A stretch of DNA of 64,000 bases from Prevotella sp. Lineage in GTDB: Bacteria > Bacteroidota > Bacteroidia > Bacteroidales > Bacteroidaceae. Below the pieces are notes generated by a model. That model was not told the origin of the DNA, made no database searches, and worked only from the letters and a program-made list of their open reading frames with translations. Made by a program: the position numbers and the translations under genes. The DNA is taken from NCBI GenBank assembly GCA_021204905.1, contig JAJPYN010000019.1, positions 124,001 through 188,000 on the forward strand, read 5' to 3'. Positions 1 through 10,167 of the stretch are shown piece by piece (the stretch's first letter is position 1; every line of letters begins with the position of its first letter).

Positions 1-1553
1 GGCTTGATTTCGGTGCCTTTGCTGCCGGCGAACACTTTTTCTTCGAGATATTCGGCGAGGGAGAGGCTGCTTTTTACTTCGAAGAGCGGCAGTTCCTGCA
101 AGGCCGATGCGCCGGGATTACCTTTATTTATTGCATACGCCGCGAGGATTGCTATGCCCCATGCGCCGCCCTCGCCCGCCGTTGCCATCACCGAGATCGG
201 CGAATTGAGTGCTGCAGCAAGTACGCGCTGGCCCACGCCTTTTGTTTTGAACAGGCCGCCGTGCGCGGTGATTTTGTCGACGGCCACATGCTCGCTGTTG
301 AAGAGGATGTCGTTGCCGAGTTTGAGTACGCCGACGGAGGCATAGAGGTGCGCGCGGATGAGGTTGGCGAGGCTGAAATTGTCGTTTGCCGAGCGCAGGA
401 ACAAGGGTCGCCCGTCGGAGAGGCCCGCCACGGGTTCGCCGGAGATGAAGTTGTACGCCACGAGTCCTCCGCAGTCGGCATCGCCCGTCATAGCGTGGTT
501 GTAGAGCCGGCTGTAAATTTCGTCCATATCGACTGGCACGCCGAGCAGCTCCTGATATTCTTTGAATACGCTTACCCACGCATTCAGGTCGGATGTACAG
601 TTGTTGCAGTGGACCATCGCCACGGGACTGCCGTCGGGCGTGGTAACGATGTCTATCGCCTCGTATGGCTTCGACAGGGCTTTCTCCAACACTATCATCG
701 AGAACGACGATGTGCCTGCCGAGACGTTACCCGTGCGGGGACGCACCGCATTCGTGGCAGCCATGCCCGTTCCGGCGTCTCCCTCCGGCGGACAAAGCGG
801 TATGCCGGGCTGCAGATGTCCGGAGGTATCGAGCTTTTTCGCGCCGTCGGGCGTAAGGCACCCCGCGTTATCGCCGGCGAGAAGTATCTTCGGGAGGATG
901 GTTTTAAGGTTCCAAGGGATGCCTTTTTCTTCGGTTAAGCGGCTGAATTTCTCCAACATCGCGATGTCATACGTCTTCGATGCCGTGTCGACAGGCATCA
1001 TCCCTGACGCGTCGCCGATACCCAGCACGCGCTGCCCGGTGAGTTGCCAGTGGACGTAACCGGCGAGTGTGGTGAGGTAATCGATATTGTTCACGTGCTC
1101 CTCGCCGTCGAGAATGGCTTGGTAGACGTGGGCTATACTCCACCGCAGGGGGATGTTAAACCCGAACAAATCCGACAGTTCCGCCGCCGCGCGTCCCGTG
1201 TTGGTGTTGCGCCACGTGCGGAACGGGACGAGCAACAGTCCGTCCTTATCGAACGGCATATATCCGTGCATCATCGCGCTGATGCCTATCGCCGCAAGTT
1301 TTTCCAACTCCACGCCGTATTGTTCCGCGACGTCTTGCCGCAGAGAAGCGTAGCAGTCTTGCAGTCCGCTCCATATTGCGTCGATGCTGTATGTCCACAG
1401 TCCGTCGACTAATTGGTTCTCCCACGTGTGGCTGCCCTGCGCTATCGGGCGGTGTTCAGAGTCGATCAGCACCGCCTTGATGCGTGTCGACCCGAACTCT
1501 ATGCCGAGTACGGCACGTCCGGAAGTGATTGTTTGTTTCGCGTCTGAAGCCAT
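1..1553 (-). CDS. araB: Ribulokinase, C-terminus cut by window edge
   Basis: ATP-dependent kinase that phosphorylates L-ribulose to L-ribulose 5-phosphate, the second step of cytoplasmic L-arabinose breakdown. The frame is open from an ATG at 1553 to the left edge (about 517 codons); FGGY kinases of this type are about 530 residues, so only the tail is missing. It is absent from the ORF track because no stop lies in the window. The N-terminal phosphate-binding signature [12 protein letters not shown] is at residues 18-29, and a second ATPase-fold signature, SAGTSSFSM, lies in the middle. The start is 4 bp after the araA stop, so the two are probably co-translated. The large ORFs on the plus strand here are shadows. 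Confidence 0.93.
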   Translation of the reverse strand, partial: MASDAKQTITSGRAVLGIEFGSTRIKAVLIDSEHRPIAQGSHTWENQLVDGLWTYSIDAIWSGLQDCYASLRQDVAEQYGVELEKLAAIGISAMMHGYMPFDKDGLLLVPFRTWRNTNTGRAAAELSDLFGFNIPLRWSIAHVYQAILDGEEHVNNIDYLTTLAGYVHWQLTGQRVLGIGDASGMMPVDTASKTYDIAMLEKFSRLTEEKGIPWNLKTILPKILLAGDNAGCLTPDGAKKLDTSGHLQPGIPLCPPEGDAGTGMAATNAVRPRTGNVSAGTSSFSMIVLEKALSKPYEAIDIVTTPDGSPVAMVHCNNCTSDLNAWVSVFKEYQELLGVPVDMDEIYSRLYNHAMTGDADCGGLVAYNFISGEPVAGLSDGRPLFLRSANDNFSLANLIRAHLYASVGVLKLGNDILFNSEHVAVDKITAHGGLFKTKGVGQRVLAAALNSPISVMATAGEGGAWGIAILAAYAINKGNPGASALQELPLFEVKSSLSLAEYLEEKVFAGSKGTEIK

Positions 1554-1557
1554 ATCG

Positions 1558-3087
1558 TCAGCAGAGAGCTTTATTCAACATATAATATACCTCGTTAGTG
1601 CGCAGCTCTTTTTTCAGCTCGCCGATGGTGGTATGCTTGCCGATGTGCACTATCTCGATACCCGCTATCTCGGCATAGTCCTCCCAATACTCCGCCGTCA
1701 GGTCGTAGGAGAACGCCGAGTGGTGTGTTCCGCCGGCGAGAATCCACGCTCCCGCTCCCGTCTCAAAGTCGGGCTGCGGTATCCACAGCGCGGAAGCGAC
1801 GGGCAGTTTTGGCAGGGGACGCGGCTTGATACATTCCACGTCGTTGACTATCAGGCGGAAGCGGTTGCCGAGATCCACCACCGTCGCCGTGCAGCCAAAG
1901 CCCTCCTTGGAGGTGAAGACGAGGCGTGCGGTGAGGCTCTTCCGTATGCCGATGCCGAGGAAATGCACCTCGAGACGCGGCTTATCGGCGGCAATAAGGG
2001 GACAAACCTCCAACATGTGGGCTTGCAGAATGGCACTCTGCTTGCCCGCGAAGTTGAGAGTGTAGTCCTCCAAGAACGAGCAACCGCCCGTCAAACCTTG
2101 ATTCATCACCCACACCGAGCGATAAAGCGCCGCCGTCTTCCAGTCGCCCTCCGCGCCGAAACCATAGCCCTCAGCCATCAGACGCTGCGAGGCGAGACCG
2201 GGTATCTGGTCGAAATGGCTGCCGTCAGTCTGCCCGAGGTCGTCGAAGTTCGTGGTGAAGCCTTTCGCGCCTTTATCCTTTAATATTGCCCGCAGCGCGA
2301 GTTCCGCTTTCGCCGAGTTCCATATCTTTTTATATTCCTCCGTGTTCGGATCTTCGAGAGCCGTGTCGTGGTCGTAGAGGGAGAAATAAACGGCGACGAG
2401 AGAACTGACATCCTCGTCCTTAACAGCCTTGTGATAGTCCATCAGTTCCGACACGGGACAGTAGTCGACATGGTAGCCGAGCCGCTGCTCCGCCTCCACT
2501 TTGTCGCCGTCGGTTACCGCCACGTTGTTCATCTGATCGCCGAAACGGAGGATGAGCATATCCCTGCTGTCCGCCCACGCGGCACACACACGCATCCACA
2601 CGGCTATTTTCCGTTGTGTCGAAGAGTCCTTCCAGTAGCCCACAACCACCTTGCGGCGTATGCGCATTCGCGTACAGATATGCCCGAACTCGCGGTCGCC
2701 GTGTGCCGACTGGTTGAGGTTCATAAAGTCCATATCCATCGTCTCCCACGGGATTTCCTCGTTGTACTGGGTGTGTAAGTGTAGCAGCGGCTTGTTCAGT
2801 TGTTGCAAACCGTGAATCCACATCTTTGCGGGCGAGAACGTGTGCATCCATGTTATAACGCCTATACAGCGGTCATCGTTGTTCGCTGCCCTGAAAATGT
2901 CCTCTACCTCCTTAGAGGAGTTGGCGGTCCCCTTGTAGATTACCTTCACCGGCAGCCTGCCGGAGGAGTTCAGTTCACTTACCATTGCGCCCGAGTGAGC
3001 GTCGACGGCAACGACCGCATCGCCGCCGTAAAGAAGTTGTGCGCCCGTTACGAACCACACTTCGTATTGGTTGAAAGCCTGTTCCAT
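1558..3087 (-). CDS. araA: L-arabinose isomerase
   Basis: Converts L-arabinose to L-ribulose, the first step of arabinose catabolism; a metal-dependent cytoplasmic enzyme. The protein has 509 residues, the usual family length. The family N-terminus [18 protein letters not shown] is at residues 4-21, and the active-site segments [15 protein letters not shown] and [13 protein letters not shown] carry the conserved glutamates. The ORF track starts at 3129, but the ATG at 3087 matches the family start ([11 protein letters not shown]) and leaves a 16-bp gap after the araD stop; the longer form would overlap araD. Second-last gene of the arabinose operon. Confidence 0.96.
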   Translation of the reverse strand: MEQAFNQYEVWFVTGAQLLYGGDAVVAVDAHSGAMVSELNSSGRLPVKVIYKGTANSSKEVEDIFRAANNDDRCIGVITWMHTFSPAKMWIHGLQQLNKPLLHLHTQYNEEIPWETMDMDFMNLNQSAHGDREFGHICTRMRIRRKVVVGYWKDSSTQRKIAVWMRVCAAWADSRDMLILRFGDQMNNVAVTDGDKVEAEQRLGYHVDYCPVSELMDYHKAVKDEDVSSLVAVYFSLYDHDTALEDPNTEEYKKIWNSAKAELALRAILKDKGAKGFTTNFDDLGQTDGSHFDQIPGLASQRLMAEGYGFGAEGDWKTAALYRSVWVMNQGLTGGCSFLEDYTLNFAGKQSAILQAHMLEVCPLIAADKPRLEVHFLGIGIRKSLTARLVFTSKEGFGCTATVVDLGNRFRLIVNDVECIKPRPLPKLPVASALWIPQPDFETGAGAWILAGGTHHSAFSYDLTAEYWEDYAEIAGIEIVHIGKHTTIGELKKELRTNEVYYMLNKALC

Positions 3088-3103
3088 AGTGTTTTTTATT
3101 TTG

Positions 3104-3793
3104 TTATTTCTTCTGTCCGTAATAAGCATTCGGTCCGTGTTTGCGGCTGAAATGTTTCTCTATGAGCAGCGGGTTCATAGTTAAAGACGGGTTGATTGTC
3201 AGCGCGAGGTACGCCATTTTAGCCACCTGCTCCATCACGACGGCATTGTGCACCGCGTCAGCAGCATCCTTTCCCCAAGCGAACGGTCCGTGATTCTTCA
3301 CCAGCACGCCCGGTGTATGCACGGGATTCAGCCCCTCGAAGCGACGCACTATCACGTTGCCCGTCTCCGCCTCGTAAGCTCCCTCGACCTCCTCGCGCGT
3401 CATGTCGGCGGTGCAAGGTATGTCTTTGTAGAAGTAGTCGGCGTGTGTCGTGCCGATGTTCGGGATGTCCTTGCCCGCCTGAGCCCACGCCGTAGCGTAT
3501 GTCGAGTGGGTGTGCACCACGCCGCCGATGCCCTCGAATGCCTTATATAATATAAGATGTGTCGGCGTGTCGGACGACGGACGGAGCGTTCCCTCCACTA
3601 TCTTGCCGTCCAAATCCACCACTACCATATCCTCCGCCGTCATCTCGTCGTAGCTGACACCGCTCGGCTTAATCACCACCAAGCCCGTCGTGCGGTCGAT
3701 GGCGGAGACGTTACCCCAAGTGAAAATCACAAGCCCGTGCCGCACGAGGTCGAGATTGGCACGCAATACTTTCTCTTTAAGTTCTTCCAACAT
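3104..3793 (-). CDS. araD: L-ribulose-5-phosphate 4-epimerase
   Basis: Class II aldolase-fold zinc enzyme that epimerises L-ribulose 5-phosphate to D-xylulose 5-phosphate, feeding the pentose phosphate pathway. At 229 residues it is full length. Visible signatures are [11 protein letters not shown] near the N-terminus, the phosphate-binding [18 protein letters not shown], the zinc-binding [14 protein letters not shown], and [11 protein letters not shown]. It lies 27 bp downstream of the transporter and 16 bp upstream of araA on the same strand, so it belongs to the same transcript. RhaD/FucA aldolases share the fold, but the araA/araB context and the epimerase-type motifs settle the call. Confidence 0.95.
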   Translation of the reverse strand: MLEELKEKVLRANLDLVRHGLVIFTWGNVSAIDRTTGLVVIKPSGVSYDEMTAEDMVVVDLDGKIVEGTLRPSSDTPTHLILYKAFEGIGGVVHTHSTYATAWAQAGKDIPNIGTTHADYFYKDIPCTADMTREEVEGAYEAETGNVIVRRFEGLNPVHTPGVLVKNHGPFAWGKDAADAVHNAVVMEQVAKMAYLALTINPSLTMNPLLIEKHFSRKHGPNAYYGQKK

Positions 3794-3820
3794 ATCTCTT
3801 ATAGGAAATAATTGTATCTT

Positions 3821-5509
3821 TTACCAGAAATAGATATAGAATGCGACGGTGATTGCCACGATTATCACACTGTTGATGACATCCCATCGCGTCCAGCTGG
3901 CGCGTGTGGCGGCAATCTGCTCCGGCGTTGACGTGCCGAAGACGAGTCCGCGTATCTTCTCCTCCGACGGAGCCTTTGTGAGCATACTGACGATGATTAC
4001 GACGAGGCAACAGAATATGAGCATCACGCCGCAGAAGTAGAGCCAGTTGAAGTCGTAGAACACTGCCTTGAACCAATTATCACTCGCGTCGGTAGCGTTA
4101 CTATAATATACCTTCGCTCCGAGCCGCGTCAGACCGATGATAATACCCGACATCAAGCCCCACATACCGCCTTTCGCCGATGCACGCTTCCAGCAGATGC
4201 CGAGCAAGAACGCCGCAGCGATGCCCGGTGCAAGGACGCTCTGCACATCCTGCAGGTAATTATACAGCACGTTGCCCACACTGCGCATTACCGGTATCCA
4301 CAATATGCCGAGCAGGACGATAACCACCGTTGCCACCTGCCCGATACGGACGAGCGACTTCTCCGATGTCTGCGGGCGCAGCTTCTTATAGAAATCAATC
4401 GTGAACAACATCGCCGAGGAGTTGAACAGAGATGCTAACGAGCTCATCAGCGCGGCAAGGATACCGCACACGACAAGTCCCTTCACGCCCGCCGGCAACA
4501 GCTTTGCCACCAACGTCGGGAATGCCGCGTCGCTCATCGCAACACCGTTAGCGTCAACGGGGAGGAACGTTCCGCCGTTCTTGACGTTCAGCGCATAGGC
4601 AATCATACCGGGAATAAGGAAGATGAATACCGGCAATAGTTTGAGGTACGCGCCGAAGATTGTACCCCTGCGGGCTTCCCTCTCGTTTTTTCCCGACAGT
4701 ACGCGCTGTACGATATATTGGTCGGTGCACCAGTACCAGAAACCGATTACAGCACTTCCGACGAGTGCTCCGAGCCACGGATAGTCGGGGTCGCGCAAGT
4801 CGCGAATGAGGTCTGTCATGTGGTCGCCGTAGTCGTTCACGGGCTGTATGCGGCAAATCTCAAGCACTTGATCCCAGCCGCCGACGGCTTTCAACCCCAG
4901 TACGAGGATGATGACGGAGCCGAGCAGCAGGATGGGAGTCTGCAGCACAGACGTGTAGAGCACGCTTTTCATGCCGCCGATGATGGTGTATATTGCGGTA
5001 ATCACCACCAAACCGATTGCCGCAATCCAGAAGAAATCGACGCCCCACAACTCTTTTATGCCGAACACCTGTTGGAAGACGAGCCCCCCGGCATAGACCG
5101 TTACCGCCACTTTCGTCAGCACGTAGCTAATCAGAGAAATGACCGAGAGGATTGTGCGGCTCTCTTTGTTGTAGCGCCGCTCGAGGAACTCCGGCATTGT
5201 GTAGACCATCGAGCGGGTGTAGAACGGCACGAAGACCCAGCCCAAGATAAGTATCATCCAGCCCTGTATCTCCCAGTGAGCCATCGCCATCCCCGACGAG
5301 GCGCCCGCTCCGGCAAGTCCGATGAGGTGCTCTGATCCGATGTTCGACGCGAAAATGGACGCGCCGATGGCAATCCACGTGGCGTCGCGACCGCCGAGAA
5401 AATAATCCGTAGATGTGCTGTTCTTCTTGCTCAGCACATAAACAACGACCCCAATCAGCGCAATGCAGAACACGCCGATGACAATCCAATCAAGTGATCC
5501 CATAAACAA
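3821..5509 (-). CDS. Sodium:solute symporter, probable arabinose importer
   Basis: Inner-membrane transporter of the SSS (SLC5-like) family, 562 residues, with about 13-14 hydrophobic segments. SSS features include the first helix followed by FLGGRDATWIAIGASIFASNIGSEHLIGLAG, where the conserved small and polar residues of the sodium site lie, and the motif TDQYIVQRVLSGKNEREARRG. It is the first gene of the arabinose operon and directly follows a good -7 box, so its substrate is inferred to be L-arabinose. In Bacteroides thetaiotaomicron an SSS transporter likewise heads the ara operon. The substrate is inferred from context only; other sugars remain possible. Confidence 0.9.
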   Translation of the reverse strand: MFMGSLDWIVIGVFCIALIGVVVYVLSKKNSTSTDYFLGGRDATWIAIGASIFASNIGSEHLIGLAGAGASSGMAMAHWEIQGWMILILGWVFVPFYTRSMVYTMPEFLERRYNKESRTILSVISLISYVLTKVAVTVYAGGLVFQQVFGIKELWGVDFFWIAAIGLVVITAIYTIIGGMKSVLYTSVLQTPILLLGSVIILVLGLKAVGGWDQVLEICRIQPVNDYGDHMTDLIRDLRDPDYPWLGALVGSAVIGFWYWCTDQYIVQRVLSGKNEREARRGTIFGAYLKLLPVFIFLIPGMIAYALNVKNGGTFLPVDANGVAMSDAAFPTLVAKLLPAGVKGLVVCGILAALMSSLASLFNSSAMLFTIDFYKKLRPQTSEKSLVRIGQVATVVIVLLGILWIPVMRSVGNVLYNYLQDVQSVLAPGIAAAFLLGICWKRASAKGGMWGLMSGIIIGLTRLGAKVYYSNATDASDNWFKAVFYDFNWLYFCGVMLIFCCLVVIIVSMLTKAPSEEKIRGLVFGTSTPEQIAATRASWTRWDVINSVIIVAITVAFYIYFW

Positions 5510-5563
5510 TTCATCGTTTTTAATTATCGTTCAAGGCCGCGACAGTTGCCGGCGGACTATTTG

Positions 5564-5571
5564 CAAAGATA
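5564..5571 (-). promoter_or_regulatory. -7 promoter box of the arabinose operon
   Basis: On the minus strand the sequence reads TATCTTTG, an exact match to the Bacteroidetes TAnnTTTG box, about 55 bp upstream of the transporter start. No TTTG is found at the usual -33 distance, which would fit a promoter that needs an activator. No AraR-type operator could be assigned with confidence. The rest of 5510-5640 shows no gene. Confidence 0.65.
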
Positions 5572-5644
5572 ATATTTTTTTCGCCGCCGACGGAAAGATA
5601 TTCAGCTAAAAATCAGGCCGGTGAAAGCGCAAAACATCGGTTAC

Positions 5645-5682
5645 AAAAAAAGGGATGCGCCGCGCTGACACATCCCCTTTTT
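5645..5682 (-). terminator. Hairpin terminator after the Sus-like operon
   Basis: GGGATG and CATCCC form a stem around a 13-base loop, flanked by an A-run on one side and a T-run on the other, so on the minus strand the stem is followed by TTTTTTT. It ends the leftward operon after the 16-bp tandem array, which is therefore predicted to be transcribed as 3' UTR. Confidence 0.75.
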
Positions 5683-5796
5683 ACTTCGCAAATGCCTTTT
5701 TATTACAAATGCTTTATTTTGCAAATGCTTTATTTTACAAATGCTTTATCTCGCAAATGCCTTATCTCACAAATGCCGGTTTATTTCACAAGCACC
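5681..5796 (-). repeat. 16-bp tandem array on the gene end, seven units
   Basis: Seven units of 14-19 bp (mostly 16) with the minus-strand consensus GGCATTTGCAAAATAA. The unit nearest the gene, 5781-5796, is the last codons and TAA stop of the preceding gene (V-L-V-K-stop). Each further unit also ends in TAA or a one-base variant. The array fills the space between the stop codon and the terminator. A 16-bp period does not keep the reading frame. Confidence 0.85.
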
Positions 5797-7487
5797 TTCT
5801 TGCCGTCCTTCACCACGAGACCCTTCGTGCTGTCGCTCACGCGCTGGCCCGCGAGGTTGTACGTGCCGGCATACTTCGTCTTTGCTACCTGCTCCGGATA
5901 AGCGAGCACGCTGTTGATGCCGCTGGGCACTTCCGCGTTGCCCTGAATGATGATGACAGGCTGCGAGTCGGTGTAGCCCGCGCCGGTGAAATAAAGGACT
6001 GCGCTGCGACCTTCCATGTCCGACGGCAGTGCCTCCGTTTGGAACTCGATGAGGTAGTAACCGTAGTCGGAAAAGTCGTAAACGTTCTGGCCGGTGATCC
6101 AGTCGTTCTCCTCGTCGGTGTTCTGGGTAGTGATGTAAGAATAGTTCTCGTTGCCGTCCTCATCTTCCCAGTCGCGCACCGTCTCTACATAGACCGCGCC
6201 GAGGTTGTAATCGCTGTCTTCCATGCCGTAGGTGTTGCAGGTCTTGCCGTCGTCGGACATTTGGAGGATGGAGTAACCCGTAAAGCTGGTGTAGTCGTCC
6301 CAATAAAGCTCGTCCTCAGCCATAATCTTATCCATCATGCCGTTGAAAACGGGGCTCATGGCAAGGCCTTCATACCTCAGCTCAATCTCCTCGCCGTCGG
6401 AGGATATGCAATCGAGGAATATGTCGCCGTACTCGTTCTCGGGCAGGTAGGACATATCGTCGCATTCGTATTTCTGGAAGCCGGCCACGCCGAAGTCGAT
6501 GTTGGAATTGTCAAATCCCTCGATGATGATAGTTGACGGGTAGTCGATAGTGATAGGCTCGGTCATTTCGCCGAAGATTTCATCCGTTACCTTCTTGGTG
6601 AAGTTAAGGAAGCAGCAAGTGGTGGATGTTGAAGAGCCTGTTAACTGCACTGTCGCCCCTTCCGAGAAGTCGCCTTCACCTGCCGTGAGGGTCTCCATAA
6701 GTTTGCCGGTGTCGGTGTTGTAGATTTTCATTGTCACCATTGCACTATCCTTTGCTCCGACGCTGCCGTTGATGTTACCCATAACGTCGATGCTCTCGAC
6801 ATAAAGCGGCGATGCCGGTGCGGGGAACAGCTGGCCGACGCTTTCGCAGGTATAAGTTACGCCCTCATAGGTAACGGTGCCGGAACCTGTAAGATTGCCG
6901 TTATCCATTGACCCGAACACTGTCCATTCCTTGTTGTTGAAGAAGGCCATTTGGTCGATGTCATACGAAGCGAAGAGCATGCCCTCGTAGCCGCCGTATT
7001 CTGCGTCGAAATAGTAAGGATCCATCGTGTAATAGTCGGTCTTTGCCTGATCTCTCAACATCGGCGTATAGTAGCCGTAGCCCGGGTAGAGATAGGAGAA
7101 TTCAAAATCCGTCATCCCTGTGGTGTCATCCTCGAACTCATAGGTGCTGCTGTTGTAGAGCTGCCACGTTGAGGCCACGGTGGACATATTTGTATAGGCA
7201 TAGTTCTCTTCCCAAGCGGGAACGACGACGAAAGTCTGTATGTAGCTGTTCATCCCCTCATAAGTAGTTTCGTACATACTGCCTTCGGGCTTGGTGTAGT
7301 AGAGTCCCGTCTCTTGGGAGCGCGCGATGCCCTTGTTCACTGTCTCCGCCTTGTTGAGCACGGGAGCCTGCGCCTTCACCATCTTGGCGAAGTTGGCGGT
7401 CTTCATCCCTTCTTTGGAGACCTTCACTTGGGCAAACATAGCTGTTGACATCACTGCTGCCAACATGATAAGTAAAAATCGTTTCAT
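5781..7487 (-). CDS. Secreted protein of unknown function, last gene of Sus-like locus
   Basis: 568 residues with a clear signal peptide (MKRFLLIMLAAVMSTAMFAQ). The body is rich in Tyr, Asp, Glu and Gly and reads as mostly beta; no catalytic motif was recognised. The C-terminus, YNLAGQRVSDSTKG followed by a Lys-rich GKKVLVK, resembles the short C-terminal tails of many Bacteroidales surface proteins and partly resembles type IX secretion signals, though the full sorting domain is not evident. It lies 45 bp after the DUF4302 gene on the same strand, so it probably acts at the surface with the SusC/SusD system. Its last 16 bp are repeated in tandem downstream. Confidence 0.75.
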   Translation of the reverse strand: MKRFLLIMLAAVMSTAMFAQVKVSKEGMKTANFAKMVKAQAPVLNKAETVNKGIARSQETGLYYTKPEGSMYETTYEGMNSYIQTFVVVPAWEENYAYTNMSTVASTWQLYNSSTYEFEDDTTGMTDFEFSYLYPGYGYYTPMLRDQAKTDYYTMDPYYFDAEYGGYEGMLFASYDIDQMAFFNNKEWTVFGSMDNGNLTGSGTVTYEGVTYTCESVGQLFPAPASPLYVESIDVMGNINGSVGAKDSAMVTMKIYNTDTGKLMETLTAGEGDFSEGATVQLTGSSTSTTCCFLNFTKKVTDEIFGEMTEPITIDYPSTIIIEGFDNSNIDFGVAGFQKYECDDMSYLPENEYGDIFLDCISSDGEEIELRYEGLAMSPVFNGMMDKIMAEDELYWDDYTSFTGYSILQMSDDGKTCNTYGMEDSDYNLGAVYVETVRDWEDEDGNENYSYITTQNTDEENDWITGQNVYDFSDYGYYLIEFQTEALPSDMEGRSAVLYFTGAGYTDSQPVIIIQGNAEVPSGINSVLAYPEQVAKTKYAGTYNLAGQRVSDSTKGLVVKDGKKVLVK

Positions 7488-7532
7488 TGTTTTCTCTTTT
7501 TGTTTTTATGTTAGTGAATGTTAAATGAATGA

Positions 7533-8879
7533 TCAGTTGAGGGTGAACACGAACCATGTGTTGCCGTCGGCGGAGGTCAGGCGCAGGTCGGTAAGGTCGA
7601 AGCGTGTCGTGGCGGCCTCGACGGTCATGCTTGTGCTCAGGGCGTCGAGCAGGCCCTTTATGCTCGGGATGGATGTGAGCACCGTTGCGCCTGTGCTGTC
7701 TGCCGGACCGGTGTACGCGAGCGTGCATACGTCGCCGTCGGTCTGATAGCTGAACTGATAGCCCACGGAGCCGGAGCGTCCGCTGCTGTTGCGGTAGTAG
7801 AGTGTGGCGAGCATGCCGTCGTCTTTCATCGACAGGCGCACATATTGCAAGGTGTATTTCATTGCGGAGAAGGCGCTGTACACCTCTTCGAACACGCTGC
7901 TTGCCGCGTCCGACATCTCCGACGTGCGGCGTATCTGCCATGTGCTGCCGTCCTGCATCTCGGAGAGGAAGAACTCGATCGGCACGGGTCCGCCAAGGGT
8001 GGTTGTCTCGTCGTCGGGGTCGATGAAGCAGTCTTGCTCCTCGTCGTAGACGAGCTCCTGCGTGGTGAAACCGTTAGGTGACTCAAACTCGTCGCGGAAG
8101 CGGAGGCAGTACTTGCCGTTGTGCTTCGTTACGAGGTAAGGGTGAAAGCTCTCGTTGGCGATGGCGTCGGTGCCGAACTCGTAGATGTTGGGTATGCCTG
8201 TCGACATGTCGTCCACTTCCATCTTGTCGCCGCCGACGGTGAGCAACAGGTAGTTGGGCGCCGACGATGAGAACATCGTGTTGTTGAAGTTGATCACGTC
8301 GTCGAGGTAAGCTTCGAAATCGGTGCCTTCCTCGAGCCGCGACAGGCGGATGTACATGCCGCGCTTCTTGCCTTTGAGCATTATGTATTCCGGCGCATCT
8401 TCTTCGGGCGCATCGACAACGATAAACTCATAATCGCCCTCGCAGCCGTAGCCTGTCTCGTCGGTGTCGGTGAAATCGATGTCCTCGGGGTCGGAGAAGG
8501 CGTGGATGCATTTGTTGTAGGAGTTGTATGTCAGCACCACGCCGTCGTCGGTAATCACTTCCCACGCCGAGGTGTCTTCAAGGTAGACGTTGCCGGAGAA
8601 ATCATTGTTCATCGCCACGCGCACGGAGCCGTCGGTGAAGAAGTTGTTCAGCAGGAGGTAGCCCAAGCCGTAGGGCGCTTCGGTGTCGTCGATGGCGTAA
8701 TATTCCATTGCCCATCCGCCGGGCGAGGACTCCAGCCTTGCCGTAGCGTCCGCCGCGCCCTGTGTGAGGCGTTCGGCTGCGGAGCCGGAGAAGATGTCGG
8801 CCTCTTCGTTGCTGCACCCGGCGAAGAGCATTGTCAAGGCGAGCAGTGCCAAGGCGTATGTTTTATGTTGCATATTCAT
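7533..8879 (-). CDS. DUF4302 family lipoprotein
   Basis: 448-residue lipoprotein with signal peptide and lipobox LFAGC (Cys near residue 21), so likely anchored to the outer membrane and possibly surface exposed. The segments SSPGGWAMEYYA and GYLLLNNFFTDGSVRVAMN fit the DUF4302 family, whose members are typically encoded beside SusC/SusD pairs and whose function is unknown. An in-frame second Met two codons in (MQHKTY) is an equally good start. The gene follows the HExxH lipoprotein by 19 bp. Ligand-binding or scaffold roles are guesses. Confidence 0.8.
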   Translation of the reverse strand: MNMQHKTYALALLALTMLFAGCSNEEADIFSGSAAERLTQGAADATARLESSPGGWAMEYYAIDDTEAPYGLGYLLLNNFFTDGSVRVAMNNDFSGNVYLEDTSAWEVITDDGVVLTYNSYNKCIHAFSDPEDIDFTDTDETGYGCEGDYEFIVVDAPEEDAPEYIMLKGKKRGMYIRLSRLEEGTDFEAYLDDVINFNNTMFSSSAPNYLLLTVGGDKMEVDDMSTGIPNIYEFGTDAIANESFHPYLVTKHNGKYCLRFRDEFESPNGFTTQELVYDEEQDCFIDPDDETTTLGGPVPIEFFLSEMQDGSTWQIRRTSEMSDAASSVFEEVYSAFSAMKYTLQYVRLSMKDDGMLATLYYRNSSGRSGSVGYQFSYQTDGDVCTLAYTGPADSTGATVLTSIPSIKGLLDALSTSMTVEAATTRFDLTDLRLTSADGNTWFVFTLN

Positions 8880-8898
8880 AGTCGGTTTATGTCGTTTG

Positions 8899-10140
8899 TC
8901 AAGGTTGCAAAGCCTTGTATTGGTTCACTTGGTCGAGCAGCGTCTCCATAAGCGTCTCCGAGGGGTTGTCGTCCGCCGGACTGACGAGCGCGTTGATATA
9001 GTTGCCGTCGGCATCGAACACGAAATCGCCGTTGTCGTCGGTTACCCATTGTCTGCGCTGCACCTCGTCGCGAATCTCGTCGAGGTCGGCATTGAAATAG
9101 TCGGCGAGGTAGGTCTTGCACATGTCGAGCTTCTGCTCAATGATTGCCCTGCCGTCGATGCCGTCGGTCTCGAGGTAGACAATCTCGCCGTCGGAGGAGA
9201 GGATGGGGTTGTCGTCGGCATCGCGCTGGATGAGCTTGCGCTCGATGTTATACTGCGACGCCTTGCCTGAGGAGTACGACTCCACCGACATGTAATAGCC
9301 TATCGAGTCGCGGTTGGCCAAGCCTTGGTTCACCTTTGTCACGAGCGCATCGAACTCCGAAGCGTCGACGACGGTCTCTTCCCAGTCGTAGGAGGCGGTG
9401 TTGAGCAGCCCTTCCCACGTCTTGTAATCCTTGACGATATAGTTGGCGATGACCTCCACCCAGTCCTCGCTCGCCCCGGATGAGGCGTAGGTGGAGACGA
9501 ACCCGTGCGCGGCGCACACCGAGTCGGAGGCTGTGGACCAGTTGATGGCGTCGTACAGGCCGTTGGAAAGTATCTGGAACGACGTGGGGTAAGTGTAGTT
9601 CTGCGCGAGGATATGCGAGAACTCGTGGTGCATCGTCTTAAAGAATTTCTCGTTCATCTGGTCGATGTTTTCCACGTCGAGGTTGTTGGCGTTGTAGAGC
9701 GTTACCTTCAAGCCGCCTTCGGCATAACCGAGCGTCTCCGTACCCGACGAGGGGTTGTATGCCGGCGAGCCGATGACGTGGATGATGCGCGGGCTGTATG
9801 TTTTCAGGAAGTCGTCGCTGACGCATTTCTTATAAACGTCGTACCACAGGTATTTCGCCAGCACGGCCAGCTCGGTGCTCTTCTCGTAGGTGGCCGGCAC
9901 AAGGTTTTTCTGCATGTCCGAGCCGATGTCCTCCATCTTGTAGATATAGCGCAGGTTGTACGGTTCGAGGAAATTCACCTTGATGAACGTGTCGAGGGGG
10001 AAGGTGTACGACGAGCGGTCGAGGTAGTACTCCGTCGTGTCGAAGATGGATTCGGTGAAGTCGTCGTCGGAGCAGGCAATGAACCCAACCGGAAGCAGCA
10101 TCGCCGCCGCGAGAGCTATTATATGATGTTTTGCTTGCAT
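8899..10140 (-). CDS. Substrate-import-associated zinc metallohydrolase lipoprotein
   Basis: 413 residues; signal peptide with lipobox GFIAC (Cys 23) and an Asp-rich +2 region (SDDD) typical of surface-retained Bacteroidetes lipoproteins. The zincin motif HEFSH is at residues 172-176, preceded by another His (HHEFSH). A downstream WVEVIANYIV segment may supply the third zinc ligand, as in related families; this is inferred. It resembles the lipoprotein family described as LP_HExxH beside TonB/SusC systems. It lies between SusD and DUF4302 in one operon, which suggests trimming of a protein or peptide substrate before import. The substrate is unknown. Confidence 0.82.
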   Translation of the reverse strand: MQAKHHIIALAAAMLLPVGFIACSDDDFTESIFDTTEYYLDRSSYTFPLDTFIKVNFLEPYNLRYIYKMEDIGSDMQKNLVPATYEKSTELAVLAKYLWYDVYKKCVSDDFLKTYSPRIIHVIGSPAYNPSSGTETLGYAEGGLKVTLYNANNLDVENIDQMNEKFFKTMHHEFSHILAQNYTYPTSFQILSNGLYDAINWSTASDSVCAAHGFVSTYASSGASEDWVEVIANYIVKDYKTWEGLLNTASYDWEETVVDASEFDALVTKVNQGLANRDSIGYYMSVESYSSGKASQYNIERKLIQRDADDNPILSSDGEIVYLETDGIDGRAIIEQKLDMCKTYLADYFNADLDEIRDEVQRRQWVTDDNGDFVFDADGNYINALVSPADDNPSETLMETLLDQVNQYKALQP

Positions 10141-10167
10141 ATATTCTGTTTTATGTCGTTGTCCTTG

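Noticed and set aside
3088-3129. Upstream start for araA in the ORF track
   Set aside because: It would overlap araD and add residues not found in the family; the ATG at 3087 fits the conserved start.
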